IMG/VR virus record: IMGVR_UViG_3300027759_000128
Location: 1-49,545 of that record
Strand: one strand, 5' to 3'
DNA from: a virus
Length of the DNA: 49,545 nt
Shown: positions 32,201 to 41,004 of the stretch, piece by piece
Position numbering within the stretch: the stretch's first letter is position 1
Layout of the letters: the number at the start of each line of letters is the position of its first letter
Made by a program: the position numbers and the translations under genes
Notes under the pieces: model-generated
Told to the model about the DNA's origin: nothing
The model's input: only the letters and a program-made list of their open reading frames with translations
Database searches by the model: none

Positions 32201-33399
32201 GGCACGGTTTCTGATGTTCCCAACCAATTGATAGCTTGAGAAGAAGTTACTGAATACAATTGATACGGCTGTTTAGTATTTCTTTTTGGCCAAGCAAAAC
32301 TCGCAGAATCAAAATATAAATAATACTCGTATAAATCAAATTTTTCTATAAGATTATTTATAGAATTTTGAATTATACCAATAGAAGACGATACAATGTT
32401 TATGTTAGTACCATTATTGTAAAGATCGTTTTGAGCGACTATTTGAGCGTTGTAACTTTCTAACAGTTCTAACTTGTATACAAAATTATTTACTCTATCC
32501 GTAGCGTTAGAGAAGTGTACGAAATTACCAAAGTTAGTGTAATCTACGTTAATATCTACTGACTTATCTTGATAATAAGACAGCATTTTTTGATAAGAAG
32601 AACTTATTTCGCTTGTTAAAAGATTAGAATAAGAGTAGTATTCTGTGGTTTGACCATTCTTATCGTTTACCGCTATTTTAAAATTAGGACCTCTTAAAGA
32701 ATTTGTAGTTATTTGTGCGTCTGCTTCTATTTGAAAGTCAACGCTAAAGCTAACTGATTCTGCAACCTTGTCCACCATCCATAATTCAGACTTAACGTCG
32801 TAAGCATCAGGAAGCGGTTCGTAAAGTTTAATAAGTAGAGTAGATTCGCCTGTGTCAGGATCTTCTGAGTACGCTACGTTATTGGCTATGATTAGTTCGT
32901 TATTTCCAAAGTTTAAATAAAAATCTGGATAATAATTTTTTGCAGAAACGTAGTTTTGATACTGACTAAAAGCATTTAGTATTAATGTATTACTTAATAC
33001 TTGAGAAGCCAATCGTATTTCTGTTCTCGATGAAGAGATCTCTTTTATCCAATAAAAAGTACCAAAAGAAGAGTTAAATAACTTTCTTAAAAAATTGTAT
33101 TGAGTATTAAGAATGCCTCTATTAAAACCTAAAGAAGTTAAATCTTTTTGAGGGTCTAATACTAACGCTGCGTATCTATTACCATTGATAGTATTCTTAG
33201 AATCTGGGTAGTAGTCTTCTAATTGATAGTTAACGAACTCTAAGTTTCCGTTTTGATCGTATACAAAGAATTCTATATAATCGCTTGAGTCTCCAAACTC
33301 AGCTGTTATATAGTTTGACGTGATTAATCGATCGTCCTGAACTGAATAATCCTGTTGAACAATTCCAGGGCCATCGTATATTATGTTAACTTTTTCCAT
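29299..33399 (-). CDS. large baseplate/tail structural protein (1366 aa)
   Basis: A 1366-residue protein, the largest of the late block, just downstream of gp25 and gp6 homologues. At about residues 530-570 it shows LYKRLYHNLPYLLKTRGTQR followed by ALISTFGIPESMLTVNEFGG. This 'N-L-P-Y-L-L-K-T-R-G-T-x-R-x-x-x-x-L-x-x-x-F-G-I-P' pattern recalls gpI-like tail proteins and large structural proteins of T4-like marine phages. Much of the rest is beta-rich with Tyr and Ser. By position and size it may correspond to T4 gp7, but I cannot show homology. The ATG shares a base with the previous stop (TAATG). Confidence 0.6.
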   Translation of the reverse strand: MEKVNIIYDGPGIVQQDYSVQDDRLITSNYITAEFGDSSDYIEFFVYDQNGNLEFVNYQLEDYYPDSKNTINGNRYAALVLDPQKDLTSLGFNRGILNTQYNFLRKLFNSSFGTFYWIKEISSSRTEIRLASQVLSNTLILNAFSQYQNYVSAKNYYPDFYLNFGNNELIIANNVAYSEDPDTGESTLLIKLYEPLPDAYDVKSELWMVDKVAESVSFSVDFQIEADAQITTNSLRGPNFKIAVNDKNGQTTEYYSYSNLLTSEISSSYQKMLSYYQDKSVDINVDYTNFGNFVHFSNATDRVNNFVYKLELLESYNAQIVAQNDLYNNGTNINIVSSSIGIIQNSINNLIEKFDLYEYYLYFDSASFAWPKRNTKQPYQLYSVTSSQAINWLGTSETVPNQYTSSLLYSASLYDATNKDQLINSIPQYLLDDPSNAPYTTFLSMIGQHFDNIWLYYKDVTTRYEATNNPETGISLDMVSDALKGLGFELYTNSNISDNLFYTLFGINQDGTLLPPTGSEVINTYVTSSIATIGNEQLQGELYKRLYHNLPYLLKTRGTQRSVKALISTFGIPESMLTVNEFGGNYWSGSVGIFEINNDKIDIMSGSMESPHTIFGHMDEYMTPTELSASVLSPYATLQYYNTDKRINSTNVEVGFSPANTINANITGSLPSLNLNQLIGKPSYATSGSYPALDLQRNAYFASYTKPHSVWEYIRLIKYYNNVLFKTVRDFVPARANLSAGIIVKSHILERNKYARHEPSMSMDNNLSQSIDMIYVNGGIAGAISGSTNNSGFYTSSLGLIPYTSTDGIELYNGEFGGTVITATTQTSIGDQTEVSSIEYNGIQTTYTTYSLNYLYQNISASVRSQRFLDLDYTSDQLTPINLGLITQSINRALTDNYNTYTNPNNPYAELQDTNYRLNSFTIPRYYGSKTISAKYTDYTQGDESYGSTAAIDKVKFQYAYLVDMYSSSFQLPGRVNAQIKYVFNNDQNVLNLTKANENIFTVQNVFKSGETVDISLFDYDPSDQNIQFLTNNQNLSLFEGGFRYSPVLYNTGSTGVLTYLFKDPFAVQDSFRATGSADYFTPNSSNSIGNFSISSTLVPPGVQFSYTITINYFFTNTTQNVRIGLRRPVTSAGINLGYSDQTLFVEYNAGATFPITLTQVMPGDPSLFLAPELLDVSAFTPGVVQNQTQTIFFNSVTESASNSKWYAINNTTLRISPVQSQYYGSFTFGGPTAYGMETPVFPFTLEKGDMLRFYNSSSRAFGREDEFRVVSTYQAQEAGTSYYYVTVDRGLSLNNIDNPASIGFPSYVSRYIVLKHIPDETNLILDYTSSANIPQDGLIFPQYINPLVRRNSGNLVKALKQQNLI

Positions 33400-33743
33400 T
33401 AAAGTACTTTATTGATAGTTAGATATGTTTGACTTAAGTCTAAAATTTGTTGACGAAGAGTATTAATCTCTTCTATCAATGCCTGCTTCTCAGGATCTAA
33501 TACAGATCCACCTATATATTCTTGACTTCTTGCGATCAACGACTCATGAGATTCAGACTCTCCATTTGCCGGGATATCAAAAAATAATTGATCGTAATAT
33601 CTAAAAAAATCTTCTACAGTAACAGTATCAGGAGCAACAACAGGTATCGCAGCTGGTACCAATTCTGTAAAACTGGAATCAATTACCTTATTATACGTAT
33701 TAACGCCTCTTACTTCTTTTACTAAATCTACCGTTGTTGACAT
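33399..33743 (-). CDS. small baseplate-region protein with C-terminal coiled coil (114 aa)
   Basis: A 114-residue protein of the baseplate operon. The end (DPEKQALIEEINTLRQQILDL) forms a short coiled coil; the centre (TVEDFFRYYDQLFFDIP) is aromatic and acidic. It starts three bases after the previous gene and its stop overlaps the next start. I recognise no family. Position suggests a small assembly factor or adaptor for the large neighbour. Confidence 0.55.
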   Translation of the reverse strand: MSTTVDLVKEVRGVNTYNKVIDSSFTELVPAAIPVVAPDTVTVEDFFRYYDQLFFDIPANGESESHESLIARSQEYIGGSVLDPEKQALIEEINTLRQQILDLSQTYLTINKVL

Positions 33744-33745
33744 TC

Positions 33746-34849
33746 TTATCTAATTATTTTAAAGATGTAATTGTTATCCACATCTATATTTTCTCCGGTT
33801 GGCAAGACAGTTTTTATTAGTATTTTGTAGTATCTTTCAGGCTCTAATCCTGTCATGTATAAGTCAAAATAACTACTAGTCGCATCGCAACTTATTTTTG
33901 TGTATGTTGTATCGAAACCTACAATAACTTCTTCTGATTTTAAATCGTACAAAGACCAATAAGAGGCTTGAGATAGGGCTTTGTTTACATTATATATAGA
34001 AGATGTAGTGAAAGTTCTTGCTGGGTATTTGTCTCTTGCGTTGATTCTAAATCTATATTTTGTAGTATCAGACTTGTAATTACCTACGTTATTATCCAAA
34101 CTCAATATAAATTGATTATTATTTATAACGCTTAGACTTCCTGTTGTATAAGAGCTATCGTCCCATTTCATTTCTAAAGTAGTAGGATATATCGTGTGAG
34201 TGTCTACGGAGAAAAAGTTAAGAGCTACAAAACTAGCTGAGTAGTTTTCTACAGCAGTTGGATGTTTAACAATGAATCCACTATTTTGAGATCCACTAAA
34301 CCAACTGTTCACTATCGAAGTAACCTCTACGTTTATGTCTTTAGCATCTTTGTAAGTAAACGATTGAGTTGAAAAAGAACCAGTCCAGTTTCCACCACCA
34401 GGCGTTAAAAAGTAAGATGCATTAGCCCAAGAGTTAGATGCGGTAACATAAGCGTTTGGACTGAACCAAGAAACTCCATTAACTGTTTCAGGAAAATCTG
34501 TGTATTTACCAGTACCCATTTGCCATGAAGAAGAGACTTGTCTAACTTCAAGACTATAAGTTGTAGATAGATTTTCTGCGTTTGCCAAGTATAATTTTAA
34601 ACCTGCTTTCCAAGATCCTGTACGATAACTTTTTATTGTATTGATATCTTCATCGCTAAATAATATTAAAGCTCGTCTTAAATCGTCATTTGTTATTATC
34701 GCTCCTGGATTGATATCAACCGAATAGTCAACTAACGTAGGGTTGTTTTTAGCTGACACTTCTAATATCTCGTCAAGACCAGTATTTTTTACTGGAAATC
34801 TTGAGTATACCGTTGCATCCGCTGTGGGAAATATTTTATATATGGCCAT
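33746..34849 (-). CDS. structural protein with DNRLRE-like beta-sandwich (367 aa)
   Basis: A 367-residue protein starting IYKIFPTADATVYSRFPVKN, then DEILEVSAKN and LRRALILFSDEDI. This is the plan of DNRLRE-type/CBM-like beta-sandwich modules ('A-D-A-T-V ... N-x-G ... L ... R-A-L-I-x-F'). The following segments include VTSIVNSWFSGSQNSGFIVK, as expected of such domains. The last third (ISCDATSSYFDLYMTGLEPE) looks like a fibronectin-III-like module. It lies between gp6 and the 1366-residue protein, so it probably belongs to the baseplate. Sugar binding is possible but not shown. Confidence 0.6.
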   Translation of the reverse strand: MAIYKIFPTADATVYSRFPVKNTGLDEILEVSAKNNPTLVDYSVDINPGAIITNDDLRRALILFSDEDINTIKSYRTGSWKAGLKLYLANAENLSTTYSLEVRQVSSSWQMGTGKYTDFPETVNGVSWFSPNAYVTASNSWANASYFLTPGGGNWTGSFSTQSFTYKDAKDINVEVTSIVNSWFSGSQNSGFIVKHPTAVENYSASFVALNFFSVDTHTIYPTTLEMKWDDSSYTTGSLSVINNNQFILSLDNNVGNYKSDTTKYRFRINARDKYPARTFTTSSIYNVNKALSQASYWSLYDLKSEEVIVGFDTTYTKISCDATSSYFDLYMTGLEPERYYKILIKTVLPTGENIDVDNNYIFKIIR

Positions 34850-34859
34850 TTTTTATTCT

Positions 34860-36716
34860 TTAAAATGTTACTACTCTACCTTTTATGTCTGTTTGTGGAA
34901 ACTTTAATTCAAATATAGACGGATCCAAAGAAGGGTATATTACATTGTTTAAAGTTGCAGCATTGATATCATAAGAATACTTAGAGTAACTGTTTGCTTC
35001 TCCTGATTTATTTACTATAGCCACCTCTTTAACTGTTTGCACTCCATCTATTTGATCTAATAAAGCGTATAGATCTCCCAATATAATAGGTTGATTTATT
35101 TGCCAATTGTCTTTATCGAAATAATTTTGTAGCGCTAATATGCATCTTGCCAATACGTCTTGACTCGTATAATTAGGTCTTATTACAATATCAAAATCGC
35201 AACCAATATTAATAATATAAGCGCTCTTAATGTTTATTGAGTCAGTTAACATTCTATAATCTGATATATAATTCTTTAAATTGGTCATAAGAGGCATAGA
35301 AGGAACGGCCAAATGATTGTTATTGTCCAAACCTAATACGTAAAGACTCACTAATATTTGATCTCTTTGGCTATTATCTGCAGCTAAATAGTTTGTATAA
35401 GTAGCATCGTCTTTTGTGATATAGGCTTTAGAAATTTTACCAAACTTAGAAGGCATACTTAAACATCTAGCTAAATAGTCCTCTTGAGTAACTGCTCTTA
35501 ATTGACTAGAAAACTCTGCTTGAATATTTAATTTTAATTCAACATCAGAATCTCCGTCTCCACCGCCAGAAGCTGGGTTCGTATTATTTGTTACTATGGT
35601 ATTTTGAAAGGACGCGTCTGCGGCACTTACTGATTTATTTACGATATATGTTAATTCGTTGGATAAAACGTTAGCAGAAGCTCCGCCTCCAACTAAATAA
35701 GTAAAAGTTAATGTGGTATTTTGAGGAGCCAATCCGTAAGTTTGTGTAGTAACAAAGTTAGTAGGATCAAACGCTGTATTTAATAAAGTCAAACCAGAGG
35801 TAAGGCCAACACCAACTGCGTTAGGATTAGGAATCACGCTAGTATCTGCAACTTGATTTACACCAGATCCAAACTCTATATTCATTGTACCGTCTGCTTG
35901 ATATCTTGTAGTGAATCTTCTAGGAACTGTTAACTTTTCTATCATATAAGGAACTTGATTAGAGCTCTGATAGAATTCTGGGTAGTTAGCAGCGGTATTA
36001 GTCACAGGGTTTAAGATATAGTCTTGTGCTAAGTAAGGAACTTCGTACCATAGGTTACCGTTAGAATCTTGTACTTTTAGAATAGTAATGATATCTGTGT
36101 CCTGTAAATTTATTGTAACAAATCTTTCAGCCGCTCCAAAATTAAATTGTTGAGTTTTAATTTGACCTGATATTGCTTGTGTATTTTTTTTAAGCAAGAA
36201 ACTAGTGGGTACGCCAAAAGAATCTATCGTATAGGTAGAAACCGTAGTAGGATCTAAAGAGGAAGAAGTAGTAAAATCAACTTTATTTGGAACATAAAAG
36301 AAATTAGCGTTATTAACACTAGATCGTACTTGCATTCCTTCTGCAATAATAACTGCGTAAGTAAAATCAGGAACAATAGAACCAGCGTCATTAGCTGAAG
36401 GAACCTGTTGATAAACTTCAAGATCAGCTACGGCAGCAGAAGTAGTTTTTGGTCTGTATCCCAACATATAGGCCATAGAATACAAATTACCTTTTTGCTT
36501 TGCGTATTGTAAAAATGTTTCTTGTAATTGATTGTCCAAATAGAAAGATAAAACGTCTCCAACATAGGCAGCCATTTCTATAAACATAGAACCTGGAGAT
36601 GCTTGAGTAAAATCGTTGTACACTGTAGGATAATACGATTTAGCATATTCTATTAAGTCCGATTTAAACGAACTAAAATCTTTATTGAGATATTTTACAT
36701 CTGTACTGTTTGGCAT
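34860..36716 (-). CDS. 6: baseplate wedge protein, T4 gp6-like
   Basis: A 618-residue protein, close to T4 gp6 in length (660). The start KYLNKDFSSFKSDLIEYAKS, followed by SPGSMFIEMAAYVGDVLSFY and LQETFLQYAKQKGNLYSMAYMLGYRPK, is the standard opening of gp6/baseplate-J proteins. A middle block holds RAVTQEDYLARCLSMPSKFG, and the C-terminal DGVQTVKEVAIVNKSG fits the family. gp6 forms the inner ring of the baseplate wedges. It lies next to the gp25 homologue as in other T4-like phages. Strong call. Confidence 0.9.
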   Translation of the reverse strand: MPNSTDVKYLNKDFSSFKSDLIEYAKSYYPTVYNDFTQASPGSMFIEMAAYVGDVLSFYLDNQLQETFLQYAKQKGNLYSMAYMLGYRPKTTSAAVADLEVYQQVPSANDAGSIVPDFTYAVIIAEGMQVRSSVNNANFFYVPNKVDFTTSSSLDPTTVSTYTIDSFGVPTSFLLKKNTQAISGQIKTQQFNFGAAERFVTINLQDTDIITILKVQDSNGNLWYEVPYLAQDYILNPVTNTAANYPEFYQSSNQVPYMIEKLTVPRRFTTRYQADGTMNIEFGSGVNQVADTSVIPNPNAVGVGLTSGLTLLNTAFDPTNFVTTQTYGLAPQNTTLTFTYLVGGGASANVLSNELTYIVNKSVSAADASFQNTIVTNNTNPASGGGDGDSDVELKLNIQAEFSSQLRAVTQEDYLARCLSMPSKFGKISKAYITKDDATYTNYLAADNSQRDQILVSLYVLGLDNNNHLAVPSMPLMTNLKNYISDYRMLTDSINIKSAYIINIGCDFDIVIRPNYTSQDVLARCILALQNYFDKDNWQINQPIILGDLYALLDQIDGVQTVKEVAIVNKSGEANSYSKYSYDINAATLNNVIYPSLDPSIFELKFPQTDIKGRVVTF

Positions 36717-36718
36717 CT

Positions 36719-37132
36719 TTATACGTTTTGTATGGTCAATAACACTTCGTCTGACTCTTTTGTATTTCTAATATTATAACTAAATTCTATATTAATAGCT
36801 CCTATATTAACGTCCGATGTAACAGCTAGACTAATTATGTTAACGTTTGGAAAATTACTTTCTATCTGACTAATTAACATGGTTTGCAAATCCTGAGTGG
36901 TATTTGTCTCTAACTGTTCGAATAAGAATGATCTTAATCCAGCTCCAAAATTAGGACTAAAAGGTCTTTCTCTAGGATCAGTTAACAAGAAGTTAATCAA
37001 GTTATATTTTGTTTGATCCTTTGTACTATAGACAGTATCGAAAACGTTCAACGCAGAAAAAGGTATTTTAACTCCTATGCCTGTGGATGGGCGTAAATCA
37101 AGGGGCGATATTTTTCTAGCGTTGTATGCCAT
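36719..37132 (-). CDS. 25: baseplate wedge protein, T4 gp25-like
   Basis: A 137-residue protein, the usual length for gp25 (132 in T4). KISPLDLRPSTGIGVKIPF, then INFLLTDPRERPFSPNFGAG and LRSFLFEQLETNT are the family core; the ERPF/E-R-x-F-x-P-x-F-G-x-G-L motif is clear. gp25 binds gp6 in the wedge and starts sheath assembly. It overlaps by one base the gene before and lies two bases from gp6. Confidence 0.95.
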   Translation of the reverse strand: MAYNARKISPLDLRPSTGIGVKIPFSALNVFDTVYSTKDQTKYNLINFLLTDPRERPFSPNFGAGLRSFLFEQLETNTTQDLQTMLISQIESNFPNVNIISLAVTSDVNIGAINIEFSYNIRNTKESDEVLLTIQNV

Positions 37133-37605
37133 TAGATCGCGCCTTTAGCTTTTAATTTACTCATTAAATCAGAAAAGTCTGGAACTTCATTTATTTGTAC
37201 CATGCTTATATCCGAGCTAGGTCTTGCTGTTGCCAACATACCGTTAACGTCTCCTACGGCCACTTGCTTTGGTTGAAAGAAACTGGTTGGATCTATGCCT
37301 ATCGAATCAGGACCAATGTCCGAAGTGTTAAAAGACATATCGTCCATATCACTCATTGCCATCGCAGTCTCGTTTAACATATTTGCCAAAGGATTGCCTG
37401 CGAAGTTGGGTGTAGGGCGCACTGGTTGTGTGTTTAGTGTGCCTGGTATAGCCGTTTTTGGTCTCTTAGATTCTTTTATAACCTCTTTAGGAGCGCTCGA
37501 GGACTGACTCTCCTTTAAAATGGTAGGCATTTCTTGGCGAATCGCTTTTGCAACCTCTTCCCTTATTAGCCTTCTAAGTAAGTCTACTTGATTTGTTTTT
37601 GCCAT
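37132..37605 (-). CDS. small virion-region protein (157 aa)
   Basis: A 157-residue protein. Its first 30 residues, KTNQVDLLRRLIREEVAKAI with a following RQEMPTILKE, form a charged helix often seen at the start of phage virion or scaffold-like proteins. The middle is Ser/Pro/Asn-rich and disordered-looking, and the end is EVPDFSDLMSKLKAKGAI. A promoter-like motif lies four bases before the ATG. It could be a chaperone or a small baseplate adaptor. No family recognised. Confidence 0.5.
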   Translation of the reverse strand: MAKTNQVDLLRRLIREEVAKAIRQEMPTILKESQSSSAPKEVIKESKRPKTAIPGTLNTQPVRPTPNFAGNPLANMLNETAMAMSDMDDMSFNTSDIGPDSIGIDPTSFFQPKQVAVGDVNGMLATARPSSDISMVQINEVPDFSDLMSKLKAKGAI

Positions 37606-37609
37606 ATTC

Positions 37610-37620
37610 TATAAATATTG
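37610..37620 (-). promoter_or_regulatory. candidate late promoter motif (sense CAATATTTATA)
   Basis: Sense CAATATTTATA ending four bases before the ATG at 37605, 5-18 bases after the stop of the 1121-residue gene. It would start a transcript for the gp25-gp6 group. Confidence 0.5.
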
Positions 37621-37638
37621 GTTTTATAATATTCCTTT

Positions 37639-40600
37639 TTACTTATAATTTTGACTTGAATTAGAACTTCCTCCAGAGTAAGATCCTCCACTGCCTGCAT
37701 AAGTTACAGGTGTTCCATTAGAACTTGCAGCTCCGCCTCCAGTGGCAGCTGTAGAAGTTTGAGCTGCTTGATTGGAGTTGTTTACGGGTTGACCTCCCTC
37801 TAATTGTTTTATTTCTGCTTCAAGTGTTTTTATTTCTTCTTCTGCCTTTTTTATCTTAGGATCTAAAGTCTTTTTTGCCAAAGCAATAGCTATAGGACCT
37901 AAAAGTAATGCTGCGGCCCTTTCTTTTTTCCAAGTAGAGATTTGCTCTTTTAGATCGCTTATTTTGTTTTTCTTTTCTGCTATTTCCTCTTTATTGGCTT
38001 GTTTTGCAGCTAGTTTTCCTCCGTACTTTCCTGAAGGATCGGCTTGTTTTAAGTTATTTGCAAGATCTGATGAGGATTTCGCCATCATCTTTCTCATTCT
38101 TTTTCTTAATTTCTTACCGCCTTTAATGCTATTGATAAATCCATTAAGACCTAAGCCGCTTGGTGGATCGTCGTCCTCGCTATCAGGATCATCGTCACCG
38201 GTTTCAAAATCCATAAACTCTATATCGTCTATATTAATGTCGTCTTCTGTTAAGAAATTCATAGACTCCTCCATTACAGCAACATCGCTAGCAGAAAAAC
38301 CTGAGAATCCTAAATTTGGTTGATTTCCTCCAGATTGAGCTTTTTGGCCTTCTAAATTAGATTGCTTTCTTTTTGCGTCTTCGGATAAGAAAGAATCGAA
38401 ACTCTTTCCGTAATCGTCTCCATCAACATTTGTTATCATAGCATCCAATCCTACGCCAAATCCATCACTACTTCCATTAGAAATTGGTATACTTGATGGA
38501 GATCCATTTACGTTTGTTCTGTTTGCAGCAGAAGATTGATTATTAAAATTTCCAGAAGACATTCCAAAAGCCATTCCATTCAGACCAAATCCAGCAGTTT
38601 GATTACTAGAAGCTACTCCATTTAAACCTAAAGTTTGTGAAGTTCCACCATTTTGATTTATATTTTGACCTTGTTTGGAAGCGGCTAAGTCTCCAAGTCC
38701 AGTAAGAATCATACCATCGAGTCCAGAACTTCCTGCGACTCCAATTCCAGAATTCCCTGTTACTCCATTTGCATTAGTACCGCCTAATCCATTAAGTATT
38801 AAATTAGACTTTTGTGCGTATCCAAGAGCATTGGTATTAACAAGCCCTAGTGATAATAACTTTGCTTTAACCTCTGCAATAATTATTTTATCGTCAGAAG
38901 CATATGTGGCGTCTGATTGTACAACAATGATTGCATTCGCATCTATAGCTATTCCGTACCTTCTTCTTAATCGTATTTCTGTATCTACTGATACTTCTGT
39001 TAATATTTCTATTGTATAAGGCCCGAATGTATTATTCTTAGCATTTTTTTTGTCGAAGTAATTATTTAAAAATTCTAAAAGTCTTTGAGCTCTATCTCTT
39101 AAAAGATCTCTTACGTCTTTGAATTCTTGAAGTAAAGCTGGGTCTATATATGTGCCTACTCTTCTAGCGTTTAATTCGTTTATGTTTGGAGTTATACCAA
39201 TTACTCCAAATCCATTTCCTGAAGAATTAGGGTCTAATACTCGGCCTGATATATTAGTATTTGAAGCTTCGTTTCCTAGGCCTCTAGAATTATTAAGTCC
39301 ACTTGCATTACCACCTATACCACCTGTAGCTATTCCTCCGCCTAGGCCTATTCCTCCACCTACGCCTGTTCCTCCTAATCCTCCTCCACCAACTCCACCA
39401 ACTCCACCAACTCCACCAACTCCACCAACTCCACCAATTCCACCGACTCCGATACCTCTACCCGTTCCTCCGCCACCAGCGGTTCCTCCTCCAGATCTGT
39501 TATTCGGATTTATATTTGTGCCTCCGCTTGCTAATTGATCTAAACCGTATTGATCTAATTCAGATTGTAGTGTTGATGGATCGTCTAGCAATTCGTTAGG
39601 ATCAGTAAAACATGATTCTATATTGAATATTAAAGCAGTAATTTTTTCTACTAAAGCAAATAGTTTTGTTACTAAACTGCTTAAGAATTTAATAATAATT
39701 TGTAAAAGTTGATTTATTTGCTTTAATCTTTTCAAGAACGTTAAAAATCCTTTCTCTTTAATGATCTCTTGTAGTGTATCGGATACTGTAGTAGTTACAC
39801 CGACAGTGGTAACTAAATTAGGAATAGGAATTCCCATAAAAAACTTTCTTAAAATCCAAAAGATCTTTACTAACAATAAGAATAGAGTTATAATTTTGCT
39901 AAAGAAAGAAATGACTCTTAGTATTTGATTTGCAATTCTTATAATTACTTTACATACATCTATAATAGTTTTTAAGAAAGGAATAATTCTTTTTGGATCT
40001 ATTATTTTAGAGATCATTTTAATGAACTTAGAAATTTTACCGTCCAAAAATCTGTCTGCTAAATTAATTGCTCCGCTAACTGAAGATAAATTTTGTATTG
40101 ATATTGCTATAGTTCTAATATCGTCTATCTTCTTTAGTGCCTTTTGCACATCTTGACTTGGAAAGTTTCTAACGTCTGAGTATTTATTAAACACTCTATA
40201 TACGTCTTCCATATAATTAGAAAACAATTGTAATTCAGGAAACGCAGCAACTAGTTCAGCGTCTCTCAATCCATCCGTACCTAGTAATTCTTTAATGTCT
40301 TGCACCCTTTGATCAGTTGTTAAGGCATCAGTAAGTCCGGAAGACTCTTGCTCTATTTGTTGTTCAGGACTAAGGACTTGTTCTGGTGGAATTCCTAAAA
40401 CCTCTTCTAGTATTGTTCTTACTTTTTTTATTAATCCAACTAAAGCGTTTTTCTTTTTAGAAGTGGTATTATCTCCATATAAAGAGTAGAAGTCGTCTAT
40501 TAATACTTGTACTTGATAGGCTTTGAGTTGTATTTCGTATTTTTTTCTAGCTAAAGGATCGTTTATAGTGTCTGGACTTACTTTAGGGTCAAACTTTTTG

Positions 40601-41004
40601 CCGCCTGGTATTTGATTCAATGCATAATCTAAAATATTACACATGTCAACTTCTAGTAATTTATCCATTACATAGAATATCCCCTTGTCCAAAGTCTCTT
40701 TAAAGCCTGTCATTGGATTAACCGCGTCTGATTCTTCTGCTACAGCTATTTCAAATTTGCCGTAGAAAAGATCGTCCATCTTTCCTCGTATTTGGTTTAT
40801 AGTCTGACCCGCTACTATAATTGCCTTTTCAATTCCTTCTGCGGTATTTTTATCCGCATTAAGTATATTTGTATTAGAACTTAATTTTTTTATTGCGGCT
40901 TGATCTTCTGCTGAAAGTTTTTCAATAGCAGTTTTAGGTCGGACATCTGGAGCCGTCTTGGGTGGAAGTGATTGCGGTGCTTTAGGTACTAAATTGTCTC
41001 CCAT
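37639..41004 (-). CDS. large virion-region protein with hydrophobic helices and Gly-rich linker (1121 aa)
   Basis: A 1121-residue protein. Residues ~1-320 are helical and charged. Residues ~330-400 are strongly hydrophobic (IIPFLKTIIDVCKVIIRIAN, then ISFFSKIITLFLLLVKIFWI), enough for several membrane-type helices. Residues ~500-570 are Gly-rich with GGVGGVGGVGG repeats. A globular part follows, an acidic run (EDDINIDDIEFMDFETGDDD), and a coiled coil near 1040-1090. The hydrophobic segments plus large size recall proteins that insert in the host membrane, such as tape-measure or hub proteins, but no family is recognised and T4 gp29 is much shorter. It lies between the gp5-like hub proteins and gp25. 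Confidence 0.55.
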   Translation of the reverse strand: MGDNLVPKAPQSLPPKTAPDVRPKTAIEKLSAEDQAAIKKLSSNTNILNADKNTAEGIEKAIIVAGQTINQIRGKMDDLFYGKFEIAVAEESDAVNPMTGFKETLDKGIFYVMDKLLEVDMCNILDYALNQIPGGKKFDPKVSPDTINDPLARKKYEIQLKAYQVQVLIDDFYSLYGDNTTSKKKNALVGLIKKVRTILEEVLGIPPEQVLSPEQQIEQESSGLTDALTTDQRVQDIKELLGTDGLRDAELVAAFPELQLFSNYMEDVYRVFNKYSDVRNFPSQDVQKALKKIDDIRTIAISIQNLSSVSGAINLADRFLDGKISKFIKMISKIIDPKRIIPFLKTIIDVCKVIIRIANQILRVISFFSKIITLFLLLVKIFWILRKFFMGIPIPNLVTTVGVTTTVSDTLQEIIKEKGFLTFLKRLKQINQLLQIIIKFLSSLVTKLFALVEKITALIFNIESCFTDPNELLDDPSTLQSELDQYGLDQLASGGTNINPNNRSGGGTAGGGGTGRGIGVGGIGGVGGVGGVGGVGGVGGGGLGGTGVGGGIGLGGGIATGGIGGNASGLNNSRGLGNEASNTNISGRVLDPNSSGNGFGVIGITPNINELNARRVGTYIDPALLQEFKDVRDLLRDRAQRLLEFLNNYFDKKNAKNNTFGPYTIEILTEVSVDTEIRLRRRYGIAIDANAIIVVQSDATYASDDKIIIAEVKAKLLSLGLVNTNALGYAQKSNLILNGLGGTNANGVTGNSGIGVAGSSGLDGMILTGLGDLAASKQGQNINQNGGTSQTLGLNGVASSNQTAGFGLNGMAFGMSSGNFNNQSSAANRTNVNGSPSSIPISNGSSDGFGVGLDAMITNVDGDDYGKSFDSFLSEDAKRKQSNLEGQKAQSGGNQPNLGFSGFSASDVAVMEESMNFLTEDDINIDDIEFMDFETGDDDPDSEDDDPPSGLGLNGFINSIKGGKKLRKRMRKMMAKSSSDLANNLKQADPSGKYGGKLAAKQANKEEIAEKKNKISDLKEQISTWKKERAAALLLGPIAIALAKKTLDPKIKKAEEEIKTLEAEIKQLEGGQPVNNSNQAAQTSTAATGGGAASSNGTPVTYAGSGGSYSGGSSNSSQNYK
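39385..39449 (-). repeat. 9-base tandem repeat encoding Gly-Gly-Val
   Basis: On the + strand, CCACCAACT is repeated about six times in perfect or near-perfect tandem. On the coding strand it gives GGV triplets in the 1121-residue protein. Such perfect short tandems are prone to slippage, in steps that keep the frame. Confidence 0.85.

Noticed and set aside
39152-39538. Pro-rich + strand frame opposite the Gly-rich linker
   Set aside because: It is the antisense of the GGV tandem and has no leader or family features.
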